From Acidobacteria bacterium Ga0077553 (lineage in GTDB: Bacteria > Acidobacteriota > Terriglobia > Bryobacterales > Bryobacteraceae): a stretch of 60,454 bases of DNA. Shown here in pieces: positions 35,842 through 44,209 of the stretch. The DNA is taken from NCBI GenBank assembly GCA_001464575.1, contig LNFE01000276.1, forward strand, positions 1-60,454, written 5' to 3'. The translations under genes were made by a program, and so were the position numbers. The first letter of the stretch is position 1, and every line of letters starts with the position of its first letter. Below the pieces are notes generated by a model. That model saw only the letters and a program-made list of their open reading frames with translations. It had not been told where the DNA came from and ran no database searches.

Positions 35842-38358
35842 TTAACCGCGCAGTGCGAAGAACGCCACTACCAGGATGGCGATGACGAGCAGCGCACCGA
35901 AGATGACGATGGGCAGGAAGTTGGACTTCGGCGCCGCCATCGGGGCCTGCGGCATCTGCGGCATTTGTGGCATCTGGGGAGCCTGCGGCATCTGCGGCAT
36001 TTGTGGTGCCTGCACGTAGGGCATCTGCGGGGTTTGCATCTGCACGTAGGGCATTTGGGGCGCCTGCGGAGCTTGTGGCATCTGCGGCATTTGTGGCATC
36101 TGGGGAATCTGCGGCATCTGCAGATTCGGCATGCCGGCCATGCCGCCGCCACCGGGGGCGGGTGGCGCCGCCGCGGGATCGCCCGCGCCCGGTGCTTTGG
36201 GCGCGGCAAACATACGCGTGTATTCGCTAGGCCCGGCCGGTGCTCCGCCGGGTCCGCCCGCGGGGGGCTGGGGCGTGGTGAAGACTTGGGTGGCGCTCGC
36301 CGGCGGGGCGGCCGGTCCACCTAACGGCGGAAAGTTGGCCGGAGGCGCCGAGGGCGGGAAGTTAGCGGGGGCCGCCGCCGGCGGCGGGGCGGGGGTGAAC
36401 GACGGCAGGGTGGCGCCGGGCGACCCTGCACTAAAGCCGCTGGGAGCAGGAGAGCCGCCGCCCGCACCGGGGGCGCCGAACATTTGGGTAAACTGACCGG
36501 GCTTATCGTTTGGCTTGGCCGGTGGGAGCCCCGCACTGGGACTCGGCAGGCCGCTGCCCCCAAGGGGCAAAGGTTCGGGCAGTTTTGGCGCGGCTGCCGG
36601 AGGCGGAGCCGATGGAGAAGCCGAGAACATGCGCGTGAACTCACCCGGGCCCTGTTGCTGGCCGGCTCCCGGGCCCTTGGCGGGGCTGGCGGGGAGCGCC
36701 TCGGGTGGAGGCATCGGCGCCGGGGCGGCGGCCGGGGTGGACGAGAACATCTGCGTGAAGGTACCGGGAGCGGAGGAGGCCGCGGGTGGTGGCGTTGCCG
36801 CCGCTGGCGGTGCGGGTGGTGGCGCCGAGGGGGTGGCAGCCGCGGGAGCGGCCGGTGGCGCCGATGGCGTCGAGAACATCCGCGTGAACTCTCCCGGAGG
36901 CGCAGCCGGGGCACTGGACATGGAGGTACCCGGTTTGTCGCGAGAGGGCACCTGGAACAGCTTCATGAAATCGTCGTCGCGGCTGCCGGTCCCGGCGGGG
37001 GGCTTGGCCGAGCCACCGGGTTCCGCCATGATGGCATTCGGATTGAACATCCGGGTGAACTCGCCCGCAGCGGGAGCCGTGGGAGTAACTTCGGAGGCGG
37101 AGGCGTTCACGCCGGCCGGGGCGCGGAAGGGAGGCAGGGTTTCGCCACGTTCGAGAGCGCCGGGAGGGATCGGGGCGCGGAACGGAGGCAGCGTCTCGCC
37201 TCGTTCGAGGGCTCCCGGCGCAATGGGAGCTTTAAAAGGAGGAAGGGTCTCCCCGCGTTCGAGCGCACCGGCGAACGATGGCGCTTTGAAGGGCGGAAGG
37301 GTCTCGCCGCGCTCCAGGGCTCCGGCGGGGATGGGTGCTTTGAAAGGCGGGAGGGTTTCTCCCCGTTTGAGCGCCTCGGACTGGGCGTTGCTCGGCGCGG
37401 CGGGCGGCACCGGTTTGGGCGCTGGCGCTGGAGCGGCGGTCGGGAACATGGCGGTGAACGAACTGGCCGCCGGCGGGGCCGCTGGTGGCGCTGCGGGCGG
37501 AGCGGGAGGAGGCGCTGGCTCGGCTGGTTTCACGGTGGCCGCCGGGGCAGGTGGGGCGGTCGCGAACATCGCGGTGAAGGAGGTTGGCTCGTTGGGTGCG
37601 GCGGCCGTTGGCGGCGGCGCAGGGGCTGCCTTGGGCTCGGGCGCGGGTGGGGCCGGCGGAGGGGGAGCGGTGGCGAACATCGCCGTAAACGAGGTGGTTT
37701 CGGCGGGGGCAGCGGGAGGTGGCGCTGGTGCGGCGACTGGCTTCGCTTCAGGTGCGGGAGGCGCAGGGGCCGGGGGAGCGGTCGCAAACATTGCTGTAAA
37801 CGACGTTGTTTCGGAAGTGGTGGCCGGCGGCGGTGCGGCGGGTGCCGATTGCTGGGGAGGCTGCGGTTCCGGAGTGGCCGGAGTGGCCGTGGCAAACATG
37901 GAAGTGAACGAGGGCGCTGACGTTGCCGGCGCGGGAGCCGCTGGGGGCGGCGGCGCGGTGGCGAACATCGCGGTGAAGGAAGGTTCGGTGACCGGAGCTG
38001 GGGCTGGCGGCGTGACCTTGGGCATCTCCTCGGTTGGTAGTTCCTTCGGTTGCGTTTGCTGTTGGCGTGGCTGCACCGGCAGCGACTCCACCCACGCCCG
38101 GAATGACTTCCGGTCGGGCAACAGTTCGGCGACCACGTACGGACTCCCTTCGAGTTCTCCCCGTTCGACGATCAGCCGGGCGCCATCAGGGCTCAGCTGG
38201 TCAAGTTTCGCCAATATGGCTTCGTTCTCCGGCGTTCGGCCGGCGACGAAGAGATGGGCTTCAAGCGCCCTGCCCGTCGCGACTTCCCGGGCTACAAAAG
38301 TCTTAATGCCATCATCGCGGAGCGGGGCAAGCAGTTCGTATTTGTCGTAGAAGCTCAT
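35842..38358 (-). CDS. Tail-anchored Pro/Ala-rich repeat protein with (F/Y)TxMF motifs, T6SS-linked
   Basis: An 838-residue protein that I do not recognise. Residues 1-92 look globular (YELLAPLRDDGIKTFVARE, then GSPYVVAELLPDRKSFRAWV), faintly like a protein-kinase N-lobe without catalytic motifs. From 127 a Pro/Ala-rich low-complexity region carries six S-F-T-(A/S)-M-F motifs to about 310, five 18-residue (E/K)RGETLPPF(K/R)AP repeats (about 330-414), then six more (E/T/Q)-(F/Y)-T-(R/Q)-M-F motifs (about 430-720) and one DDDFMKLFQ variant. A Met-Pro-Gln-rich tract (about 743-812) precedes a single C-terminal transmembrane helix (FLPIVIFGALLVIAILVVAF) ending ALRG, so the bulk should be cytoplasmic, tail-anchored in the inner membrane. 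It lies inverted between two tssK genes. Confidence 0.85.
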   Translation of the reverse strand: MSFYDKYELLAPLRDDGIKTFVAREVATGRALEAHLFVAGRTPENEAILAKLDQLSPDGARLIVERGELEGSPYVVAELLPDRKSFRAWVESLPVQPRQQQTQPKELPTEEMPKVTPPAPAPVTEPSFTAMFATAPPPPAAPAPATSAPSFTSMFATATPATPEPQPPQQSAPAAPPPATTSETTSFTAMFATAPPAPAPPAPEAKPVAAPAPPPAAPAETTSFTAMFATAPPPPAPPAPEPKAAPAPPPTAAAPNEPTSFTAMFATAPPAPAATVKPAEPAPPPAPPAAPPAAPPAASSFTAMFPTAAPAPAPKPVPPAAPSNAQSEALKRGETLPPFKAPIPAGALERGETLPPFKAPSFAGALERGETLPPFKAPIAPGALERGETLPPFRAPIPPGALERGETLPPFRAPAGVNASASEVTPTAPAAGEFTRMFNPNAIMAEPGGSAKPPAGTGSRDDDFMKLFQVPSRDKPGTSMSSAPAAPPGEFTRMFSTPSAPPAAPAAATPSAPPPAPPAAATPPPAASSAPGTFTQMFSSTPAAAPAPMPPPEALPASPAKGPGAGQQQGPGEFTRMFSASPSAPPPAAAPKLPEPLPLGGSGLPSPSAGLPPAKPNDKPGQFTQMFGAPGAGGGSPAPSGFSAGSPGATLPSFTPAPPPAAAPANFPPSAPPANFPPLGGPAAPPASATQVFTTPQPPAGGPGGAPAGPSEYTRMFAAPKAPGAGDPAAAPPAPGGGGMAGMPNLQMPQIPQMPQMPQMPQAPQAPQMPYVQMQTPQMPYVQAPQMPQMPQAPQMPQMPQMPQAPMAAPKSNFLPIVIFGALLVIAILVVAFFALRG
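35930..36135 (-). repeat. MPQ/MPYVQ-coding short tandem repeat tract
   Basis: A run of roughly 9-bp related units codes PQMPQMPQAP and two MPYVQ blocks just before the membrane anchor. This extended, polar, methionine-rich spacer likely acts as a flexible stalk. Such tracts change length by slippage, so assembly here deserves a check. Confidence 0.75.
37117..37371 (-). repeat. Five 54-bp tandem repeats coding ERGETLPPF units
   Basis: Within the repeat-protein gene, units begin at 37371, 37317, 37263, 37209 and 37155 (the last is shortened to about 39 bp), each in frame. The units are strongly conserved as protein (LERGETLPPF nearly invariant, L-K-R in the first) but differ at many third bases, so they are kept by protein-level selection rather than by very recent duplication. 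Confidence 0.85.
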
Positions 38359-38565
38359 CAGCCAATTCGCCCTTCTGGTGAGTCAAGCTTACCATGCAGC
38401 GCGGAATTTCGAGACTGGTTCCATCACCGAGTTTCCTTGCGGATTCTCCTGATTATTTTGTCCGGGCCGCGCGGATTTCTCCCCGGCATTGCGCGTAACA
38501 TAAGGGGTCACGATGCACAACGGCTATGGTAGAGTGAATGCTGCCAGAAATGGCAAGGTTCTCGA
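38359..38565. promoter_or_regulatory. Divergent intergenic region, repeat protein / tssK2
   Basis: This 207-bp gap is the longest non-coding stretch in the window. On the plus strand TATGGT (38525-38530) and TAGAGT (38530-38535) are candidate -10 boxes about 30 nt before the tssK2 ATG, with AAGG as a weak ribosome binding site. On the minus strand TAAGCT precedes the repeat-protein gene, with AGAAGGG nearer the start. No clear operator symmetry was found. Confidence 0.35.
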
Positions 38566-39921
38566 ATGAAACAGCTTTCCCGCGTTGTCTGGTCGGAGGG
38601 GATGTATCTCGGGCCGCACCATTTCCAGGTGCAGGGCCGGTACTTCGAAGACTCCATCCGCTTTGTCACCTCGTCGCTTTGGTTTGAAGCGTGGGGTTTA
38701 ATCGGGTGCGAACTCGATTCTGAAGCGCTCTTGAATGGTACGTTGGCCCTCCTCCATGCCCGCGGGGTCTTCCCGGATGGTCTGGCGTTTCATATGCCCG
38801 ACCATGACGCCCTCCCCGCCCAACGCTCCTTTGCGGATCTGTTTCCGGTTACTCGGGATACCGTCACCGTTCTGTTGTCCGTGCCGCCGATGAAGCACAA
38901 CGGCCTCAACTGCATGCCGGCCGAGGACAACCCGGGTTCCTCCGTCCGTTTTGCCGCGCAACCGGTTTCGCTGTTTGATGAAACCACCGGCCGCGACGAG
39001 AAGCCGGTCCGGCTGGGCCGGAAGAACGTCCGCCTCGTGCTTGATACTGAGCCGTTTGACCCGAAGCAGTCGATCCCGATCGCTCGCGTACAACGCGACG
39101 GCAAGGGCGGCTTTGTCTTCGATTCGACGTTTATTCCTCCCTGCATTCAACTGGGCGCCAGTGAACGGCTGCTCTCGATTCTTGCGCGGCTGATTGAAAT
39201 TCTTGAGGAAAAGAGCTCAACGCTGAGCCGGGGCAAGTCGGCGGGGGCCAGCCTTTGGTCCGAGTATTCGACGAGCGAGATCGCTACGTTTTGGATGCTG
39301 CACAGCGTGAACGCGGCCGTGCCGGAGCTGCGTCATATTCTGCGGGTGAAGAAAGGCCACCCGGAAGAGCTGTATACAACGATGGCCCGCCTGGGCGGCG
39401 CCCTTTGTACCTTCGCCCTCGAGTCGCACCCGCGCGACGTACCGTTATACGATCACCGCAGTCTCGACAAAACTTTTGAAGCGCTCGACCTCCACATTCG
39501 CACTCATCTAGAGACGATTGTGCCCACCCGCTTTGTCGAAATCGAACTTGAGAAGACCGCCGACTACTTCTACCGCGGCGCGGTGACCGATACGCGCGCC
39601 CTGAACAAATCCCGCTGGATTCTCGCCATCCGCTGCAACATCGGCGAAGCCGAGGTGATCCGGCGTACGCCGATGCTGGCTAAACTCAGTTCTTATGATT
39701 GGGTTCCCAAGCTGGTCGAACGCGCAATGGGAGGCATGGCGCTCACCCATTTGCCGGTGCCGCCTTCCGCCATCCGAAGCCGCGTCGATGCCCAATACTT
39801 CTCAGTGACCTGCGCCGATCCGCATTGGAGCCAGATCAATCGGACCCGGCAGGTTGGCTTGTACATCCCGGGCGATCTGCCCGACCCGAAGCTTGAGCTG
39901 TTTGCGTTGTTGGACTCGTAA
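38566..39921 (+). CDS. tssK: Type VI secretion baseplate protein TssK, copy 2
   Basis: A 451-residue TssK paralogue. It starts LSRVVWSEGMYLGPHHFQVQ, has RKNVRLVLDTEPF, FIPPCIQLGASERLLSIL and the C-terminal MALTHLPVPPSAIRSRVDAQ, all parallel to copy 1, but the two differ across most positions, so the duplication is old. It directly precedes tssL and tssM and is probably the copy serving this membrane complex. The two could also form mixed trimers or serve alternative baseplates. Confidence 0.92.
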   Translation: MKQLSRVVWSEGMYLGPHHFQVQGRYFEDSIRFVTSSLWFEAWGLIGCELDSEALLNGTLALLHARGVFPDGLAFHMPDHDALPAQRSFADLFPVTRDTVTVLLSVPPMKHNGLNCMPAEDNPGSSVRFAAQPVSLFDETTGRDEKPVRLGRKNVRLVLDTEPFDPKQSIPIARVQRDGKGGFVFDSTFIPPCIQLGASERLLSILARLIEILEEKSSTLSRGKSAGASLWSEYSTSEIATFWMLHSVNAAVPELRHILRVKKGHPEELYTTMARLGGALCTFALESHPRDVPLYDHRSLDKTFEALDLHIRTHLETIVPTRFVEIELEKTADYFYRGAVTDTRALNKSRWILAIRCNIGEAEVIRRTPMLAKLSSYDWVPKLVERAMGGMALTHLPVPPSAIRSRVDAQYFSVTCADPHWSQINRTRQVGLYIPGDLPDPKLELFALLDS

Positions 39922-39942
39922 CCCCCACATCCGGAGGACCCG

Positions 39943-40674
39943 ATGAACCCTACTGCCACCCCAGCCCCTCCCGCCGCCTACGGCACGGAACGCCGCGCTG
40001 AGAATCTCGCCTTTGTGTTTCAGGAAGTGTTCACCGTCGCCGAACGGCTTCGTTCCAATCGTCAACCGGTTACCGACCCCAACGTGTTCCGGCAACAGGT
40101 CCGGGAGGCCATCAAGGGCGCTGACGCCGAAGCACGCAAGCGCGGCTACGATCAGCAGGAAATCCAACTCGCCATTTTCGCCGTCATCGCGTTTCTGGAC
40201 GAATCGATTCTGAATCTGCGCAGCCCCGTGTTCGCGGATTGGCCCCGGCAGCCGCTGCAGGAAGAGTACTTTGGTCACCATGTGGCCGGCGAAGTCTTCT
40301 TTCAGCACCTGAATAACCTAATCCGGATGAACGATTCGCAGTCGCTGGCCGATCTGCTGGAAATGTTCCAGCTATGCATGTTGCTGGGCTTCGCGGGCCG
40401 GTATTCGATCGGCAACCGCGCCGAAATCACCCCGATCGTCAACGCGGTTGGCGAGAAGATTCACCGGATTCGCCGTTCGTCCGCGCTGCTGTCCCCGGAA
40501 TGGCAGCCGCCGCCGTCGACGAGTGCGCCGCCCGCCACCCACGACCCGTGGGTGAAGCGGATCCTCTACGCCGCCGTCGGCTGTGTTGCCTTTGCGGTTA
40601 TCGGTTACGGTGTTTACTACTACTTGCTCGACGGGGGCATTTCTACCCTGCAGCAGCTGGCCTTAGGACGCTAA
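39943..40674 (+). CDS. tssL: Type VI secretion inner-membrane protein TssL (DotU/IcmH family)
   Basis: A 243-residue TssL. The cytoplasmic hook-like domain has the DotU features FQEVFTVAERL, QEIQLAIFAVIAFLDESIL and PLQEEYFGHHVAGEVFFQHL, then LEMFQLCMLLGFAGRYSIG. A C-terminal helix (ILYAAVGCVAFAVIGYGVYYYL, about 205-226) anchors it in the inner membrane. There is no peptidoglycan-binding extension. With TssM and TssJ it forms the trans-envelope complex; TssJ is not found nearby. A strong GGAGG ribosome binding site precedes the ATG, and tssM follows after 12 bp. Confidence 0.93.
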   Translation: MNPTATPAPPAAYGTERRAENLAFVFQEVFTVAERLRSNRQPVTDPNVFRQQVREAIKGADAEARKRGYDQQEIQLAIFAVIAFLDESILNLRSPVFADWPRQPLQEEYFGHHVAGEVFFQHLNNLIRMNDSQSLADLLEMFQLCMLLGFAGRYSIGNRAEITPIVNAVGEKIHRIRRSSALLSPEWQPPPSTSAPPATHDPWVKRILYAAVGCVAFAVIGYGVYYYLLDGGISTLQQLALGR

Positions 40675-40686
40675 CGGAGCCTCGCG

Positions 40687-43600
40687 ATGTCCCCACTTGT
40701 CATTGCACTTATTGGACTTATCCTCTGGATCGGACTCTCGGTCGGCGTCGGCTTTCTGCTCGCGTTGAAAGGTTCGACGCTCTACATTGTCATCGGCCTG
40801 CTCAGCATTGTGGGCATTATCGGGGCTGGCTTCTTCGTTTGGTGGAAGAACAAGCAGGATGCTGCCAGCGGCGCCAAACCGAGCGGCGACCCGGAGATCG
40901 ATGGCTTGGTGAAGGAAGTGGAAGCCAAGCTGGCGGCGGCCAAAGCCGTCGCGGGCGCCAAGATCGGTAATCTGCCGCTGTTCTTTGTCATGGGCGAACC
41001 CGGCAGCGTCAAGACAACTTCCATGCTCCATTCGGCACTAGAGCCGGAACTGGTTTGCGGCCAGGTGTATCAGGATACGAACGTGGTGCCGACGCGCCTG
41101 GCGAACGTCTTCCTGGCTAAAAACACGTTGTTCCTGGACACGGGCGGACCGTTAATGGCCAACGCCGACCGCTGGCAGCGTCTCGTCCGGCGGATGGCGC
41201 CGGGGGCGTTGAAGAGCGTGATGGGCGGCGCGGCGCAGGCTCCGCGCGCGGTGGTGGTTTGCTTTGACGTCGAGCGCTTTCTCGCGCCCGGCGGCGGCGA
41301 GGCGATCACGGCTTCGGCGCGGAATTTGAATGCCCGATTGGGCGATATCGCGCAGACCCTGGGTATCAACTTCCCGGTGTACGTCCTGTTCACGCGCATG
41401 GACCGCATGCCGTTCTTCCACGATTTCGTCCGGAACTTTGCGAACGAAGAAGCCTTTCAAGTGTTTGGCGCCACGGCGCCGCTGCCGGCCGGGGCCGCTC
41501 AGGGCATTTATGCCGAAGAGGCCACGCGCCAGATCAGCCAGCTGTTCCAGAATCTGTGCCACTCGCTGAGCGACAAGCGGCTGACCTATCTACCGCGCGA
41601 GACGGATCCGGAGAAGCTGCCGGGCGCTTATGAGTTCGCCCGCGAGTTCAGGAAATTGCGGGCGCCCATCGTACAGTTCCTGGTGGATCTGTGCCGTCCG
41701 AGCCAGTTGCGGACGTCGCCCTTTCTGCGGGGATTCTACTTCTCTGGCGTGCGACCAGTGGTGGTGGATGACAGTGGCTCGCTACGGTCGGCGCGCGAGC
41801 AACACCAGCCGGCCCTCGACGCGGGCGGCAGCGCCACCAAGGTTTTCAAGCTCGGCCCGGGCGGATTGATGGCGCAGGGGGTGCAGGGTACGCCGCAAGT
41901 TGGCGCCACCCGCAAGGTGCCGCAATGGACGTTCCTCGGCCGCCTCTTCAACGATGTACTCCTGGGCGACAAAGACGCCCTGATGGCTTCGAGCGCTTCC
42001 ACCAAGACCAGCATGGCCCAGCGCATTCTGCTGGCGACCGCCGCCGCCGTCGGGTTGGTGGCTCTGACTGGCTTTACGGTTTCCTACCTCGGTAACCGGA
42101 GCCTCGAAAACGATGCGATCGAAGCGGCGAAAGGGATGGCGAGTGTCAACGCGACCGACCCCGCGGCGTTGCCGGAGGTCTCGGCGCTCGAAAAGCTCGA
42201 AACGCTGCGCGGCACCTTGCAAACCCTGGATGGATACCGCGTCAACGGCGCTCCGTATAGCCTGCGTTGGGGGTTGTACTCCGGCGATGCGGCTTATCCC
42301 GAAGTGAAGAAGATCTGGTGCCAGAAGTTCAATCAGCAGTTGCTGGGCCCGACGGTGATGAATCTGCAAAATCAGATGAAGCGGCTGCCCGCCACGCCGA
42401 ACGCCGGCGATGACTACTCGGCCAATCTCTCCAATCTGCGGACCTATCTGACGGTGACTGCCTATCCGGACAAGGCCGTGCCGGAGATCACCAGCCCGGC
42501 GCTTCTGGCCGCGTGGTCGGCCGGCAAAAATGTCGACGAGCCCCGGCAGAACCTGGCGCGGAAACAATTCGAGTTTTATAGTGACTTCCTGAAGACCGGC
42601 GGCTGCCCGCTGCCGTTCGATGCGGATGCGGTCAGCAACTCCCGCCGCTACCTCTCTGGCTTTTCCGGGGTGAACAGCATCTACGCCTCCATGCTGGCCG
42701 CCGCCAACAAGGCGAACAAGCCGGTGAACTTCAATCGCGACATTAAGGATACGGCCGACTTCGTCGTAAACAATAAGGACGTGCTGGGCGCGTTCACCCG
42801 GCCCGGCTTTGCTTCCATGTCCGGGTTTATCAAGAATCCCAAACCGTTCTTCGGCGGAGAAACATGGGTCCTTTGCGGCGACCCCGCCGCGAGCAAAGAC
42901 ACCGCGCGGACCACATGCGACTCCCGCCAGAATTACGATCTGGCCCAGCTGACGAAAGACCTGACCGATCTCTACAGCGCCGATTACATTCGGGCGTGGC
43001 AAGCGTACATGAAAAACTCGACGGTCGTGAAGTTTAAGGACCTGGAGGATGCCGCCACCAAGCTCGAAGCGCTTTCGAACAATACCACCCCGCTGATGGC
43101 CCTCTTCTGGCTGGCCACCCAGCATACTTCGGTGGACAACGACAAGATCAAGGTGGCTTTCCAACCGATTCAAGAAGTGGTGCCGCCGCCGGCTACCCTC
43201 GTCAAGTACATCTACGAAGACAAGAACGGAACGTACATCGACTCGCTGACCAAGCTGCAGAAGGGCGTGGCGGATGCAGTCGCGGCCAAGGCCGATGTGA
43301 ACGTTGCCAACCAGACTGTCACCATGGCGAGCGACGCCCGCATGACGGTGAAGGGCGTGGCGCGGCGATTCAACCCGGACCCGAGCGCCCAGATCGACCA
43401 GCTCTCCGCCAAGCTGCTTGAGGACCCCATCACGCAGGTGGAACGGATGTTGAAGGGCGTCGGCGCCGATGAACTCAATGCGAAAGGCGCGGGCATGTGC
43501 CGCGGGTTCAATGCCCTGGCGAACAAGTTCCCGTTCAACCCCACATCAAAGGTCGATGCGACCATCGACGATGTCAACAAAGTCTTCCGTCCCTCCGATG

Positions 43601-44181
43601 GGCTTTTGCCCGCTTTCTATAAAGAGAGCCTGCAGAAGTATCTGAAGAAGGAAGGCGATGAGTACAAGCCGACCGGCGAGCCGGGCCCGATTCAAATGAA
43701 CCCGAACTTTGTCCGCTTCTTTAGCGAAGCCATGCGGTTTGGCGACATGATGTACCCGAACAATGCTTCGGCGCCCTCGCTCAAGTACACGCTCACCCCC
43801 GTCAAAACCGACGTGGTGCAGGGCTTCAATTTGTCGATCGATGGGCAGAAGGCCTCGCTTGGCGCGAGTGGCGGCGGCAAGCAGTTCACATGGCCGGGCG
43901 CGGGAGAGGCTAAGATTGGCGTAAAGGTGAGTGGTGGAACGGAGTTTTCCGCCGCGGAAGAGCGTGGATTGTGGGCCGTCTTCCATTTCTTCGCCAACGC
44001 CGATAACCAAACCCCCTCGGGCACTAACTACGTGATCGAATGGTTCCTCCGCTCGGGCCGGAACAACGAAACGATGAAAATTGAGGGCAAGGAAGTACGC
44101 TATAAGTTCCAGGTGGACGTCCCAATCTTCTCGAAACAATTCTTTAATCAACTTCGCTGCGTGTCCAATCCGGCGAAATAG
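40687..44181 (+). CDS. tssM: Type VI secretion membrane protein TssM (IcmF family)
   Basis: An 1164-residue IcmF-family protein, the envelope-spanning core of the T6SS. Two N-terminal helices (about 3-26 and 32-53) are followed by a cytoplasmic GTPase-like domain: P-loop GEPGSVKT at 103-110, LFLDTGGPL near 148-156 and TRMD near 236-239. A third helix (about 445-465) leads to the large periplasmic part with the IcmF C-terminal domains. The P-loop has Val instead of the last Gly of GxxxxGKT, so nucleotide binding may be altered. It is co-transcribed with tssK2 and tssL. Confidence 0.95.
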   Translation: MSPLVIALIGLILWIGLSVGVGFLLALKGSTLYIVIGLLSIVGIIGAGFFVWWKNKQDAASGAKPSGDPEIDGLVKEVEAKLAAAKAVAGAKIGNLPLFFVMGEPGSVKTTSMLHSALEPELVCGQVYQDTNVVPTRLANVFLAKNTLFLDTGGPLMANADRWQRLVRRMAPGALKSVMGGAAQAPRAVVVCFDVERFLAPGGGEAITASARNLNARLGDIAQTLGINFPVYVLFTRMDRMPFFHDFVRNFANEEAFQVFGATAPLPAGAAQGIYAEEATRQISQLFQNLCHSLSDKRLTYLPRETDPEKLPGAYEFAREFRKLRAPIVQFLVDLCRPSQLRTSPFLRGFYFSGVRPVVVDDSGSLRSAREQHQPALDAGGSATKVFKLGPGGLMAQGVQGTPQVGATRKVPQWTFLGRLFNDVLLGDKDALMASSASTKTSMAQRILLATAAAVGLVALTGFTVSYLGNRSLENDAIEAAKGMASVNATDPAALPEVSALEKLETLRGTLQTLDGYRVNGAPYSLRWGLYSGDAAYPEVKKIWCQKFNQQLLGPTVMNLQNQMKRLPATPNAGDDYSANLSNLRTYLTVTAYPDKAVPEITSPALLAAWSAGKNVDEPRQNLARKQFEFYSDFLKTGGCPLPFDADAVSNSRRYLSGFSGVNSIYASMLAAANKANKPVNFNRDIKDTADFVVNNKDVLGAFTRPGFASMSGFIKNPKPFFGGETWVLCGDPAASKDTARTTCDSRQNYDLAQLTKDLTDLYSADYIRAWQAYMKNSTVVKFKDLEDAATKLEALSNNTTPLMALFWLATQHTSVDNDKIKVAFQPIQEVVPPPATLVKYIYEDKNGTYIDSLTKLQKGVADAVAAKADVNVANQTVTMASDARMTVKGVARRFNPDPSAQIDQLSAKLLEDPITQVERMLKGVGADELNAKGAGMCRGFNALANKFPFNPTSKVDATIDDVNKVFRPSDGLLPAFYKESLQKYLKKEGDEYKPTGEPGPIQMNPNFVRFFSEAMRFGDMMYPNNASAPSLKYTLTPVKTDVVQGFNLSIDGQKASLGASGGGKQFTWPGAGEAKIGVKVSGGTEFSAAEERGLWAVFHFFANADNQTPSGTNYVIEWFLRSGRNNETMKIEGKEVRYKFQVDVPIFSKQFFNQLRCVSNPAK

Positions 44182-44209
44182 TACCATGAGGTGGTAGTAC
44201 TCCAATCCA

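Noticed and set aside
35930-37371. CRISPR-like array suspected from regular repeats
   Set aside because: The repeats are in frame, code for conserved peptides, have no unique spacers of constant length, and no cas genes are near.
36484-38350. Long open frames of 611 and 478 codons on the plus strand opposite the repeat-protein gene
   Set aside because: They translate to low-complexity Gly/Ala/Arg strings that mirror the Pro/Ala-rich repeats; frame openness follows from GC-rich repetitive codons. The minus-strand product has a globular head, ordered motifs and a membrane anchor.
41782-43173. 463-codon open frame antisense to tssM
   Set aside because: A shadow of the GC-rich tssM coding frame; no domain, and the tssM product is clearly homologous to IcmF.
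44195-44203. TAGTAC/TACTCC as a -10 for the first kinase gene
   Set aside because: Neither hexamer has the T at position 6 with good spacing; the gene is 28 bp after tssM and is more likely read from the tss transcript.
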